Origin: Hymenobacter rigui
GTDB lineage: Bacteria; Bacteroidota; Bacteroidia; Cytophagales; Hymenobacteraceae
Direction: 5' to 3'
Length of the DNA stretch: 64,000 nt
NCBI RefSeq assembly: GCF_003944715.1
Contig: NZ_RWIT01000009.1
Coordinates: 1 to 64,000 of the forward strand
Position 1 is the stretch's first letter. Each line of letters begins with the position of its first letter. Under the pieces are notes generated by a model, which saw nothing but the letters and a program-made list of their open reading frames with translations, was not told the DNA's origin and did not search any database. The position numbers and the translations under genes were made by a program. Below, in pieces: positions 52,016 to 60,008 of this stretch.

Positions 52016-53059
52016 TTAAATCGACGGTGCTACCGGTGCCAGCGGGGCCGTAACCAGCTGGGTCTGATAATCGGGCAGAAGCCCCAGAAAGCGCTCCACG
52101 GTGGAGTCCAGAGAATCGTAGCTGATGCCGCCGGCCGCGTTATGGTGCCCACCACCGCTGAAATGCCGCCGCGAAAACTCACTTACCGAGAAGTCGCCCA
52201 CTGAGCGGAAGGAAATCTTAACTGCCTGGTTTCGGTCGATGAGAATAGCCGCAAACACAATGCCCTCAATGCTAAGCGCAAAGTTTACCAGGCCTTCCGT
52301 GTCACCAGTTTTGGAGTTGTACTGGCGCAGCTCGTCGGCCGTAATGGCAATGTACGCCGTGTTATACTCGCGCAGTACCGTGAGCTTATCCTTCAGCACG
52401 AAGCCCAAGAAGCGCAGCCGCTCCTCGGAGTGCGAGTCGTAGATGCGGCGGTGCACGTCGGAGAGGTTGATGCCGGCGTTGAGCAGCTCGGCAATTATGA
52501 GGTGCACGTTGCGCGAGGTGCTGGGGTGGCGGAATGAACCGGTATCCGTCATGATGCCCGCGTACAGACACTCTCCGATACCAGTGTCAATCAGATCCTG
52601 GTCGCCCAGGTCGCGGATGACTTCAAACACCAGCTCGGCCGTAGCAGCCGCTTTAGGGTTGGAATAGTCCAGCTGCGCGAAATCCTCCGGCTCCTGGTGG
52701 TGGTCGATGAGCACCTTGGTGCCCTTGGCTTCCCGCACGTACTCGCCCAGCTCATTGATGCGGCCCAGACAGCTAAAATCTAGGCAGAACAGCACCTCGG
52801 CCCGCGCAATAATGTCGCGCACCTGGGCATCGTTCTGGCGGGGCTCGTATACTACCACTTCGTCGTTGCCGGGCATCCAGGCGAGGAAGTTGGGATAGTC
52901 GGAGGGGGTAACCACCGTTACGCTGTGGCCCTTCTTGCGGAGGTAGCCGGCGAGGCCCAGCGAGGAGCCCAGGGCGTCAGCGTCGGGCTTGTGGTGGGTA
53001 GTGATGAAAATCTGTCGGGGTTGCGCCAGCAGCTCCTTCAGCTCAGATATTGTGGACAT
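52016..53059 (-). CDS. DHH-family phosphoesterase (NrnA-like)
   Basis: A 347-residue enzyme. DHH motifs: HHKPDADALGSSLGL, LDFSCLGRINELG, LIDHHQEPEDF and, in the DHHA1 domain, GGGHHNAAGG. NrnA-type enzymes degrade short oligoribonucleotides (nanoRNA) and 3'-phosphoadenosine 5'-phosphate. A promoter with TTTG, 20 nt, GACTTTTG lies upstream. It is 47 nt ahead of the first FKBP gene and divergent to ndk, an arrangement common in Bacteroidota. Confidence 0.93.
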   Translation of the reverse strand: MSTISELKELLAQPRQIFITTHHKPDADALGSSLGLAGYLRKKGHSVTVVTPSDYPNFLAWMPGNDEVVVYEPRQNDAQVRDIIARAEVLFCLDFSCLGRINELGEYVREAKGTKVLIDHHQEPEDFAQLDYSNPKAAATAELVFEVIRDLGDQDLIDTGIGECLYAGIMTDTGSFRHPSTSRNVHLIIAELLNAGINLSDVHRRIYDSHSEERLRFLGFVLKDKLTVLREYNTAYIAITADELRQYNSKTGDTEGLVNFALSIEGIVFAAILIDRNQAVKISFRSVGDFSVSEFSRRHFSGGGHHNAAGGISYDSLDSTVERFLGLLPDYQTQLVTAPLAPVAPSI

Positions 53060-53419
53060 TGCCTACGGGGTAGGTGACTGAATTTCGGTCGGTTAGGCCG
53101 CGTACAAAGGCGGCAAAAGTCGGAAATATTCTGGCTTTCAACAAAACGGCTTGCAGAAAGGTGCAGCCGCCGTGTTGACGACTGTAAGGTTGCCGGCCAT
53201 GGGAATGTTCCGGAACTGAAAAAATATGAGAAATGTGGAGTTGAATATGAGCAGTGTACTACTCAACGCACCGGTACAGATGAAAAAATGTAGGAGGTCA
53301 GGTAGCTAGTGAAAATAGCTCTACCGTATTCCATCAATTCATTCCGTACTTTTGCGGCCGCAAACGCCAGTAGTCTGCACCGTAATAGCATTCATTTCAA
53401 CCCCAACCATACGAAGCCC
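53060..53419. promoter_or_regulatory. Divergent promoter region nrnA-like/ndk
   Basis: This 360-base region has no gene. Minus strand: -33 TTTG at 53142-53145 and -7 GACTTTTG at 53114-53121, 20 nt apart. Plus strand: -7 TACTTTTG at 53347-53354 for ndk, with a leader of about 60 nt. The middle (53150-53320) is AT-rich with nothing recognised. Confidence 0.65.
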
Positions 53420-53839
53420 ATGGCCACGAACCGCACGTTCACGATGATTAAGCCCGATGCTACCCAGGACAACCACATTGGTGGCATCCTGAGCATGATT
53501 GAAGAAGGTGGCTTCCGCATCGTTGCTCTGAAAAAAGTACAGCTGACCCCCGAGCGCGCCGGTGAGTTCTACGCCGTGCACAAAGAGCGTCCCTTCTACG
53601 GCGACCTGGTGAAGTACATGTCGTCGGGCCCCATTGTAGCGGCTATCCTCGAGAAAGACAACGCCGTGGCTGACTTCCGTACCCTGATTGGCGCTACCAA
53701 CCCCGCCCAGGCCGCTGAAGGCACCATCCGGAAGAAGTACGCCAAGAGCATCGAAGCCAACGCCGTACACGGCTCGGACTCCGACGAAAACGCCAAAATC
53801 GAAGGTGACTTCTACTTCACCGCCGACGAGCAATTCTAA
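53420..53839 (+). CDS. ndk: Nucleoside diphosphate kinase
   Basis: A 139-residue enzyme that equilibrates nucleoside triphosphates. The phosphorylated His117 is in [17 protein letters not shown] near the N-terminus and [12 protein letters not shown] are family motifs. ATG at 53420 is the canonical start; the longer frame from 53309 starts upstream of the promoter. Confidence 0.97.
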   Translation: MATNRTFTMIKPDATQDNHIGGILSMIEEGGFRIVALKKVQLTPERAGEFYAVHKERPFYGDLVKYMSSGPIVAAILEKDNAVADFRTLIGATNPAQAAEGTIRKKYAKSIEANAVHGSDSDENAKIEGDFYFTADEQF

Positions 53840-54013
53840 ATCACGGATTTAGACGGATTTCTCGGATTACACGAATTCGTTCTGATTTCGCGGTCTGTCT
53901 GAAAAGCCGGCCAACAAAAAGCCCGCTTGCTGCTGCAAGCGGGCTTTTTGTTGTATCAAATTATCGTTAGATGCAACGGTGTAAGAATCTATGTAATCCG
54001 AAAAATCCGTGAT
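53838..54013. repeat. Nested hairpin element with ATCCG words, copy 2
   Basis: Outer arms: TAAATCACGGATTT at 53838 onward and AAATCCGTGATTTA at the right end, with further matching words (GGATTAC/GTAATCC). A strong intrinsic terminator (53913-53952) sits in the centre. It lies between convergent ndk and the MFS gene and shares its words with 44270-44331. Confidence 0.8.
53913..53952. terminator. Bidirectional terminator ndk/MFS
   Basis: AACAAAAAGCCCGCTTGC pairs with GCAAGCGGGCTTTTTGTT around TGCT: a perfect 18-bp stem with A-tract and T-tract on the two sides. Confidence 0.93.
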
Positions 54014-55393
54014 TTAGGCGTTTTCTACGCTCAGGATGGGCTCTACGTGCTCGGCGTCGGCGGTGGCTTCCTGGGGCGTGTGCTTGTGCTTGAACAGGAA
54101 CACGAACAGCACGGCAATGACCAGAGCGTAGGCGGCAAACGTGAGCCAGATGCCGTGCCAGTCCTTGGTTACGCCGTCGGCGGCGGTGAAGTATTTCTCG
54201 ATGACGATGCCGCTCACCGAGCTGCCCAGCACGGCCCCGAAGCCGTTGGTCATCATCATGAACAGGCCCTGGGCGCTGGCCCGGATGCTGGAAGCCGTCT
54301 GGGTTTCCACGAACAACGAGCCCGAGATATTGAAGAAGTCGAAGGCCATGCCGTAGATGATGCATGACAGAATAATCATCCAAAGGCCCGACTGCAGGTC
54401 GCCAATAGCAAACAGACCGAAACGGAGTACCCACGCAACCATGCTGAACAGCATCACTTGCTTAATACCGAAACGACGCAGGAAGAAAGGAATAGCGAGG
54501 ATAAATAGCGTTTCCGAAATCTGCGAGATGGACATGATGATGGCCGGATAAGTCGCCGCTAGGCTGCTGAAAGTATCACCCGGATGATTCAGCAGAGCAG
54601 ATAGTACCAGTTTAAATGCCTCCCAGCCAGTAGTGCCTTCCGGTACAATGGAAGCTGAAGGCACCATTGTGCTGCCCAAATCGTGCAGGAAGGTGTCGCC
54701 GTAGGCGTTGGTGAGCTGCAGGGCGGCACCCAGCAGCAGCGCGAACAGGAAGAAGGTGAGCATCTTGGGGTCGCGCAGCAGGGCAAACGACTTCAGGCCC
54801 AGCACATCAATAAGTGAGCGGCTGGGCGTGTCTTTGGCCGTGGGCGGGCAGGCGGGCAGCGTGAAGGAGTAGATGCCCAGCGCAAAAGCCGCGGCGGCGG
54901 CCACGTAGAACTGGCTGGCCGATTTCTCGAAGCCCAGCAAGCTCACCGTCCACATAGCCACAATGAAGCCGATTGTGCCCCACACCCGGATGGGCGGGTA
55001 GTCCTTCACCACGTCCAGACCCTGGCGCTTCAGCACCGAGTACGACACGGCAATGCTGAGGGCCAGCGTGGGCATGTAGAAAATCATGTTCAGCAGAATC
55101 ACCCAGAAGAAGGTGCCGGGGTCCGTTACCATAGGCACCGTGCACAGCACCACCCCGCCCAGAATATGCAGGATGCCGTAGAGTTTCTCGGCATTCACAT
55201 ACTTATCGGCAATGATGCCCATGATGGAGGGCATGAAGATGGAGGCAATGCCCATCGTGGAGAAGATGGCTCCAAACTGCGCCCCCGACCATTGCTTGGT
55301 CTGAAACCAGTACGCCCCGATGGTTATCAGCCACGAGCCCCAGATGAAAAACTGTAAAAAGCTCAGAATAGTGAGACGCAGCTTGGTACTCAT
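54014..55393 (-). CDS. MFS nucleoside:H+ symporter family transporter
   Basis: A 459-residue protein with 12 TM helices of the NupG/XapB type. The N-terminus LRLTILSFLQFFIWGSWLITIG and the motif YPPIRVWGTIGFIVAMW are typical. Nucleosides are the probable substrates, although some relatives carry sugars. In line with nucleoside salvage it lies next to ndk (convergent), with tdk elsewhere in the window. Confidence 0.88.
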   Translation of the reverse strand: MSTKLRLTILSFLQFFIWGSWLITIGAYWFQTKQWSGAQFGAIFSTMGIASIFMPSIMGIIADKYVNAEKLYGILHILGGVVLCTVPMVTDPGTFFWVILLNMIFYMPTLALSIAVSYSVLKRQGLDVVKDYPPIRVWGTIGFIVAMWTVSLLGFEKSASQFYVAAAAAFALGIYSFTLPACPPTAKDTPSRSLIDVLGLKSFALLRDPKMLTFFLFALLLGAALQLTNAYGDTFLHDLGSTMVPSASIVPEGTTGWEAFKLVLSALLNHPGDTFSSLAATYPAIIMSISQISETLFILAIPFFLRRFGIKQVMLFSMVAWVLRFGLFAIGDLQSGLWMIILSCIIYGMAFDFFNISGSLFVETQTASSIRASAQGLFMMMTNGFGAVLGSSVSGIVIEKYFTAADGVTKDWHGIWLTFAAYALVIAVLFVFLFKHKHTPQEATADAEHVEPILSVENA

Positions 55394-55560
55394 GCAACTA
55401 CTGGTGAGGAAAGTGGGGGGAACACAATTTGAAACCTAAAGATACAAGAATTCTCTGCGGTGAAAATTCGCCTGGGTTGGGCCGTGGGCACGGCCAGAAC
55501 GCAAACTGCCCCCCGGCCAGCAGGCCGGAGGGCAGGTAGAAGGGTCGTTGCGCGTGGTGC

Positions 55561-56670
55561 TTACGCCTGAGCCGTAGCCAGCGCGGGGTAATCGGTGTAG
55601 CCCTGGTGGAAGCCTTCGGGGCCGGGAGCGTAGAAGGTAGAGGGGTCGGGCTGGGTGAGCTCGGCACCCTGCTCCAGACGAGCTACCAGATCGGGGTTGG
55701 CAATGAAGGCGCGGCCGAAGGCTACGAGGTCGGCGCGGCCGCTCTGCAGGTCGGCTTCGGCACGGTCTACATCGTAGCCGCCGCTCAGGATGAGCGTGTT
55801 GGTGAACTTCTCGCGCAGGCCGGCAATAATGCTGGCCGGCACGGCCGGAGCGCCCATGCTCTCGTGGTTCACAATGTGCAGGTACACCAGATTCAGCTTC
55901 TGCAGCTCGGCGGCCAGGTGCAGGTACAGCGCGTCGATGTCGTCGAAGGTGGGAGCTACGTCGTTGAAGGCCCCGTAGGGCGACACGCGGATGCCCACGC
56001 GCTCCGCCCCAATGGCGGCTACCATCCCCTGGGCAATTTCCAGCACGAAGCGGGCCCGGTTCTCGAAGGAGCCGCCGTATTCGTCGGTGCGCTGGTTGCT
56101 CTTGGGGTTCAGGAACTGGTCGATGAGGTAGCCGTTGGCGGCGTGGATTTCTACGCCATCAAAGCCAGCCTCCACGGCCAGTTTGGCCGAGTTGATGTAC
56201 TCCTGCACCACTTCCTTCACCTCGGCGGTGGTCAGCTCGCGCGGGGTGGGCTGGGGCTGCATCTGCTGCTGGTCGGTCCACATATCACCGGCGGCGGCAA
56301 TAGCCGAAGGGGCTACAATTTCGGCGTCAGCGGCCATGTTGAGCGGGTGCGAAATGCGGCCCGTATGCATCAGCTGCACGAAGATATGGCCGCCCTTGGC
56401 GTGCACGGCATCGGTTACCAGCTTCCAGCCGGCCACCTGCTCGGGCGTGAACAAACCGGGAATGCGGGCGTAGCCCAGGCCGTTAGCCGAGGGCGAGGTG
56501 CCTTCCGTAACGATGAGGCCGGCCGTAGCGCGCTGGGCATAATATTCGGCCTCCAGAGGGCCGGGCACGTTGCCCAGGGCGCGGCTGCGCGTCATGGGGG
56601 CCATTACGATATGATTCTGGAGCGTGAGGTTGCCCAGTTTGGCGGGCGAGAAAAGCTTCTTGGTTGTCAT
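55561..56670 (-). CDS. Old yellow enzyme-type ene-reductase
   Basis: A 369-residue FMN-dependent alkene reductase (NemA-like). N-terminal FMN-binding region IVMAPMTRSRALGN, active-site pair in IHAANGYLIDQFL, and the motif QRTDEYGGSFENRARF. It reduces electrophilic alkenes, maleimides or nitro compounds with NAD(P)H. ATG at 56670 is chosen because the sequence starts MTTKKLFSPAKLGNL as in family members. The leader holds a 10-bp hairpin and an ArsR-type operator; the regulator gene lies 84 nt upstream. Confidence 0.93.
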   Translation of the reverse strand: MTTKKLFSPAKLGNLTLQNHIVMAPMTRSRALGNVPGPLEAEYYAQRATAGLIVTEGTSPSANGLGYARIPGLFTPEQVAGWKLVTDAVHAKGGHIFVQLMHTGRISHPLNMAADAEIVAPSAIAAAGDMWTDQQQMQPQPTPRELTTAEVKEVVQEYINSAKLAVEAGFDGVEIHAANGYLIDQFLNPKSNQRTDEYGGSFENRARFVLEIAQGMVAAIGAERVGIRVSPYGAFNDVAPTFDDIDALYLHLAAELQKLNLVYLHIVNHESMGAPAVPASIIAGLREKFTNTLILSGGYDVDRAEADLQSGRADLVAFGRAFIANPDLVARLEQGAELTQPDPSTFYAPGPEGFHQGYTDYPALATAQA

Positions 56671-56674
56671 GTGC

Positions 56675-56714
56675 AGTTGATGCTGAGGTATAACGCGGCT
56701 ATAAAGCATCAACT
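56675..56714 (-). promoter_or_regulatory. Leader hairpin of the ene-reductase gene
   Basis: AGTTGATGCT (56675-56684) and AGCATCAACT (56705-56714) are exact complements around a 20-base loop, ending 4 nt before the start codon. It would fold over or beside the ribosome-binding region. Confidence 0.55.
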
Positions 56715-56715
56715 A

Positions 56716-56731
56716 ATCGAAATGTTTCGAT
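56716..56731 (-). promoter_or_regulatory. ArsR-type operator palindrome
   Basis: ATCGAAATGTTTCGAT: 7-bp perfect half sites spaced by two bases, 46-61 nt upstream of the ene-reductase. It matches the usual A/T-rich palindrome form of ArsR-family operators, and the regulator is encoded directly upstream. Confidence 0.7.
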
Positions 56732-56754
56732 GGGTTTAAAGAAATTTTTTGCGC

Positions 56755-57024
56755 CTAGCCCAGCGTGTCAAAAAACGAGGCCAGCCCGCGCAGGGCCTCC
56801 CGGTTCAGGGTGATGTTCACGCACCGGCCACACTTCTGGGTCTGCACCAGGCCGCTGTCGGCCAGAATCTTGAGGTGGTGCGACACACAGGGCTGGGAAA
56901 GGCCCGTCAGTTCCTGTACTTCAGCAAAAGCCAATTGGTCTTGCTGGCTGAGCGCCAGTACAATATTGAGCCGATACTTATCTGCTAATGCTCCGGCCGA
57001 TTTGGCTACCAGTTGTGTATCCAT
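56755..57024 (-). CDS. ArsR-family winged-helix regulator
   Basis: An 89-residue HTH protein: recognition helix LSQPCVSHHLKILADSGLV (42-60), followed by the beta wing. Three cysteines are suggestive: Cys46 in the recognition helix and Cys65/Cys68 (KCGRC) in the wing. As it precedes an electrophile-reducing enzyme, a thiol-based sensor comparable in logic to NemR is a reasonable guess; metal sensing is the alternative. ATG at 57024 is chosen over a TTG two codons upstream. Confidence 0.88.
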   Translation of the reverse strand: MDTQLVAKSAGALADKYRLNIVLALSQQDQLAFAEVQELTGLSQPCVSHHLKILADSGLVQTQKCGRCVNITLNREALRGLASFFDTLG

Positions 57025-57107
57025 AGACAAGCAAGATAAAGAAATTTGCCCACCAAGGGCGGCGGCTGGCGTGTAGCCAAAACCGCTCCGGTTTCCGGTC
57101 AGCAGAA

Positions 57108-57140
57108 CAAAAAAAGAAGGCTGCCTGAGCGGCAGCCTTC
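57108..57140 (-). terminator. Terminator of the superoxide dismutase gene
   Basis: GAAGGCTGCC/GGCAGCCTTC (57116-57140), loop TGAGC, with the A-tract at 57108-57115 giving a U-run on the minus strand. Confidence 0.93.
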
Positions 57141-57166
57141 CTGAATGCTAACGACGCGGAACGCGC

Positions 57167-57775
57167 TTAGGCGGCTTCGGTGAAGCGCTTGTTCACCTCG
57201 TCCCAGTTGATGAGGTTGAAGAAGGCGGCAATGAAGTCGGGGCGACGGTTTTGGTACTTGAGGTAGTAGGCGTGCTCCCACACGTCGAGGCCCAGTACCG
57301 GAGTGCCTTTGCAGCCGGTGTCGGGCATCAGCGGGTTGTCCTGGTTGGGGGTGGAGCAGATTTGCACCGAGCCATCGGCCTGCTTGCACAGCCACGCCCA
57401 GCCCGAGCCGAAGCGGCCCACGGCGGCTTTAGTGAATTCTTCCTTGAACTTCTCATAGCTGCCGAAAGCCTTATTGATGGCTTCGCCAACAGCACCGGTG
57501 GGCTCACCGCCCCCGTTGGGGCTCAGAATCTGCCAGAAGAAGGAGTGGTTCCAGTGGCCGCCGCCGTTATTGCGTACCGGCGCGGGGGCCGAAGCAATGT
57601 TCTGCAGCAGGTCCTCTAGGCTCTTGCCTTCCAGGTCGGTGCCGGCAATGGCGTTATTGAGGTTGGTAACGTAGGCCTGATGGTGCTTGCTGTGGTGGAT
57701 TTCCATGGTTTGCGCATCAAAGTGCGGCTCCAGGGCATCGTAGGCGTAGGGCAGTTTGGGCAGTTCGAAAGCCAT
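57167..57775 (-). CDS. Superoxide dismutase (Mn/Fe family)
   Basis: A 202-residue enzyme. Metal ligands are His27 ([13 protein letters not shown]), a His in NHSFFW, and the Asp and His of [12 protein letters not shown]. Gly-Gly-Gly-His in [13 protein letters not shown] fits manganese-type members, but metal use is not decided by sequence. It converts superoxide to hydrogen peroxide and oxygen. The promoter is at the end of tadA and the leader begins with a hairpin. Confidence 0.95.
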   Translation of the reverse strand: MAFELPKLPYAYDALEPHFDAQTMEIHHSKHHQAYVTNLNNAIAGTDLEGKSLEDLLQNIASAPAPVRNNGGGHWNHSFFWQILSPNGGGEPTGAVGEAINKAFGSYEKFKEEFTKAAVGRFGSGWAWLCKQADGSVQICSTPNQDNPLMPDTGCKGTPVLGLDVWEHAYYLKYQNRRPDFIAAFFNLINWDEVNKRFTEAA

Positions 57776-57849
57776 AATGGAAAGTGTTTAGGGTGAAAAG
57801 GGAGAGGAAACAACAGGCTGCCACGCTCCAGGCGCAGCACGCTGTAGTA

Positions 57850-57880
57850 ACCTGCGGAACCCGATTTGGGTTACGCAGGT
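57850..57880 (-). promoter_or_regulatory. Hairpin at the predicted 5' end of the sod mRNA
   Basis: A stem of 7 bp (ACCTGCG/CGCAGGT) and 5 bp (AACCC/GGGTT), separated by one mismatch, loop GATTT. It starts within a few bases of the transcription start expected from the -7 box at 57885-57892. It is alternatively the terminator of tadA. Confidence 0.5.
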
Positions 57881-57884
57881 CGGC

Positions 57885-57915
57885 CAAAAGTAGCCTATTT
57901 CCGCTTCCGGGCGAA
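57885..57915 (-). promoter_or_regulatory. Promoter of the sod gene
   Basis: On the minus strand TACTTTTG (57892-57885) is an exact -7 box, with TTCG 19 nt upstream (57912-57915) as -33. The -33 element lies inside the 3' end of tadA. The predicted leader is about 100 nt. Confidence 0.65.
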
Positions 57916-58341
57916 GAACTCCCGCATCAGGGCCTCGCACTCATCGGCCAGCACGCCGCTCACCACTTCGGCCCGGGGGTGCAGCAGCTGGCCGTGACGA
58001 CGGTACCCGAATTTGGGCTCGGCCGCTCCGTACACCACCCGGCGCACCTGGGCCCAGGCCGTGGCCCCGGCGCACATCACGCAGGGCTCCACCGTCACGT
58101 ACAGGGTGCATTCCTGCAGGTACTTGTTGCCCACGTAGTTGGCGGCGGCCGTGAGAGCCAGCATTTCGGCGTGGGCCGTCACGTCCTGCAGCTTCTCGGT
58201 TTGGTTATAGGCGCGGGCAATGATGCGCTTGTCCAGCACCACCACGGCCCCAATCGGAATTTCGTCTTCCTCAAACGCGTACCGCGCCTGCTTTAGTGCC
58301 TCCCGGATGTATTGCTCGTCGGAGTGGAGGGAAAGGGTCAT
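57895..58341 (-). CDS. tadA: tRNA-specific adenosine deaminase
   Basis: A 148-residue zinc deaminase that converts A34 to inosine in tRNA-Arg. Zinc/catalytic motifs: His57-Ala-Glu59 (TAHAEM) and P-C87-V-M-C90 (EPCVMCAGA). Related guanine deaminases share these, but the length and WAQVRRVVYGAAEPKFG favour TadA. ATG at 58341 is selected; the inverted repeat begins right upstream. Confidence 0.92.
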   Translation of the reverse strand: MTLSLHSDEQYIREALKQARYAFEEDEIPIGAVVVLDKRIIARAYNQTEKLQDVTAHAEMLALTAAANYVGNKYLQECTLYVTVEPCVMCAGATAWAQVRRVVYGAAEPKFGYRRHGQLLHPRAEVVSGVLADECEALMREFFARKRK

Positions 58342-58346
58342 GGGCT

Positions 58347-58433
58347 GGTGAAGTTGCGAAAGGTGAAATTGTGAATGTATTGGGCTGATGAAACGGAAAA
58401 GCAATTCACAATTTCACCTTTCACAACTTCACC
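58347..58433. repeat. 30-bp inverted repeat between tadA and an exported protein
   Basis: Arms 58347-58376 and 58404-58433 pair over 30 bases with one C/T difference. The words GGTGAA and TTGTGAA repeat within each arm. It is 2 nt past the stop of the upstream minus gene, so probably a terminator. Confidence 0.85.
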
Positions 58434-58435
58434 AC

Positions 58436-58990
58436 TTATTTCATCACAATGCTCTGCATCACAGCCTGGGCGATGGGCTGCCACTGGGGCTGCTCGTCGG
58501 CGGGGGCGTCGAAGGTGAATACGTAGAGCTGGTCGCCTTCAATGGCGTATTGTACGAACTGGTACTTGCGGATGGGGGCGAGGTTGCCGCCGCGGCGGTT
58601 GTCGGTTACCGTCGATACAAACTCCAGTACCACGAAGTCACGCTTATTTACTGTCTGGATATCCTCGCGCAGGAACTGCACCTTGCTGTACAGGTTCTGC
58701 ACACTGGCTTTATAGATTTTCAGCAGTAGCGCATAGTCCTTGTTGGTGAACGTACTGGGCTTTTGCTGCACGCTCAGGTCCACGCGGCCGCTGGGGTTGC
58801 TGAACACAGCCAGCGGCTTGCGCGGCGAGGGATACTTGGCGGCAATACCATCATCGGGCAGGGCGGCAAAGCCCTCTGGCACGCCGAGGCTGATGTTTTT
58901 GCCCACGGCAGTTTTCTTCAGCTTAGGGCCGGCAAAGGCCAGCAGCGCCCCCAGCATCAGCAATAGTGGGGCAAAACGAAGTAGTTTCAT
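58436..58990 (-). CDS. Exported protein of unknown function
   Basis: A 184-residue protein with a signal peptide (LLLMLGALLAFAG) and a single alpha/beta domain: KNISLGVPEGFAALPDDG, YALLLKIYKASVQNLY and YQFVQYAIEGDQLYVFTFDAP. The layout resembles PsbP/Mog1-type lipid or stress-response domains, but no definite family can be named. ATG at 58990 chosen. Confidence 0.75.
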   Translation of the reverse strand: MKLLRFAPLLLMLGALLAFAGPKLKKTAVGKNISLGVPEGFAALPDDGIAAKYPSPRKPLAVFSNPSGRVDLSVQQKPSTFTNKDYALLLKIYKASVQNLYSKVQFLREDIQTVNKRDFVVLEFVSTVTDNRRGGNLAPIRKYQFVQYAIEGDQLYVFTFDAPADEQPQWQPIAQAVMQSIVMK

Positions 58991-59077
58991 GGCGTAAAGT
59001 AACGCAACCCGCCGCAAGGGGCCGGGTGCAGGGTGAAGGAAGAAAACACGGGCCAGAATCCGCCGCGTTCAAACGCA

Positions 59078-59108
59078 AAGCTCCGAAGCCGTAACGACTC
59101 CGGAGCTT
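59078..59108. repeat. Short hairpin
   Basis: AAGCTCCG (59078-59085) and CGGAGCTT (59101-59108), loop 15 bases. It lies between two minus-strand genes, near the start of the downstream one. Confidence 0.5.
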
Positions 59109-59128
59109 GTATCAGTGCGAAACCGCCA

Positions 59129-59233
59129 TAGGGTGCAGGGCTTGTCCCCGCCCGTCGTTGTTTGTGTGCATCCGAGGCTGATAACCGCTTACCAGCTGTA
59201 ACAATGGCGGGCGGGGGCAAGCTCCGCTCCCTA
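59129..59233. repeat. Imperfect 32-bp inverted repeat
   Basis: Left arm 59129-59160 and right arm 59202-59233 pair over about 25 of 32 positions, several mismatches being G-U tolerant. Core words are GCTTGTCCCCGCCC and GGCGGGGGCAAGC, a type often found as dispersed intergenic repeats. It ends 12 nt after the stop of the minus-strand gene. Confidence 0.7.
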
Positions 59234-59244
59234 CTGTGCTTGGC

Positions 59245-59697
59245 TTAGCGGCGCTTTTTGGTGATGGCTACCGATGGGTACTTGATGCTCACTTTTTTCC
59301 AGTACACATAGTTGCCGGTTTTGGCCTCGATGAGGTAGGTGCCGGCCGGGATACGACCCAAGTCCACGGGCTCACCGGTGTTGTTGGCCGGGTCGAGGGC
59401 GGTGGTGTACACGGGCTGTTTCTTATAGTTGGTCATCACCAGCGTGCCGGGCTTGGTGAACTGCTGGGTGAAGCTGAGCATAATACTCTGCCCGCTCGAC
59501 GACGGGAATACGTCGATGCCCGAGAGGGTTTCCACGCGCTTGATGGGACCGTTGAGCGTTACGGGCTCGGCTTCCGACTTGGTTTTGACCTCAGTGCCGT
59601 CGGCAGCTTTGGTTTTGGTTTTCACCTTGGTCTGAGCCTGCACGGCCGAGAAGGAGAGGAGCGTGGCGGCCAGGGCGAGCAGAACGGGGCGTTTCAT
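59245..59697 (-). CDS. Small secreted protein of unknown function
   Basis: A 150-residue protein with a signal peptide ending AVQAQ, then a Lys/Thr-rich segment (TKVKTKTKAADG), a beta-rich domain (GQSIMLSFTQQFTKPGTLVMTNY ... GTYLIEAKTGNYVYWKKV; the two halves are continuous strands) and a basic tail TKKRR. The second half resembles T9SS sorting-type Ig folds (PAGTYLIEA), but without the YPNP start. Function unknown. Confidence 0.75.
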   Translation of the reverse strand: MKRPVLLALAATLLSFSAVQAQTKVKTKTKAADGTEVKTKSEAEPVTLNGPIKRVETLSGIDVFPSSSGQSIMLSFTQQFTKPGTLVMTNYKKQPVYTTALDPANNTGEPVDLGRIPAGTYLIEAKTGNYVYWKKVSIKYPSVAITKKRR

Positions 59698-60008
59698 ATG
59701 CGGTAAAAAAGAGTGTAGCGAAGGGAAGTTGGTTCGGGGAGGCTTGTTTGCATACTCCGTACCAATTTTTGCGCAAGCTTACGCAAAACCTTCGCAAAGC
59801 GCCGAAAACCGGCTTTACACGCTGTTTGCCGGGTGCCGGAAGCCAATAAAAGGCAGCAGGCCGTGCATTCCTACTTATTTTTCCTGCCTACCTTCGTTAT
59901 TGGTAGTGCTTAGGGCTTGGCGCGTAGTGCTTAGGCCCGGCTTCGGGCTCGAGCCCGCCCAACAGTGGCATAAGCACTACGCACCAGGCACTAAACTCTA
60001 CAACCGAA
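59698..60008. other. Intergenic region upstream of aspS
   Basis: The 311 bases contain an incomplete -7 box for aspS (TACCTTCG, 59889-59896) and an inverted element: TAGTGC...CGTAGTGCTTA at 59904-59933 against TAAGCACTACG...GCACTA at 59970-59994, the left arm having six extra bases. No gene recognised. Confidence 0.6.

Noticed and set aside
55606..56739. Plus-strand open frame of 377 codons opposite the ene-reductase
   Set aside because: Antisense of a recognisable old yellow enzyme; composition typical of shadows.
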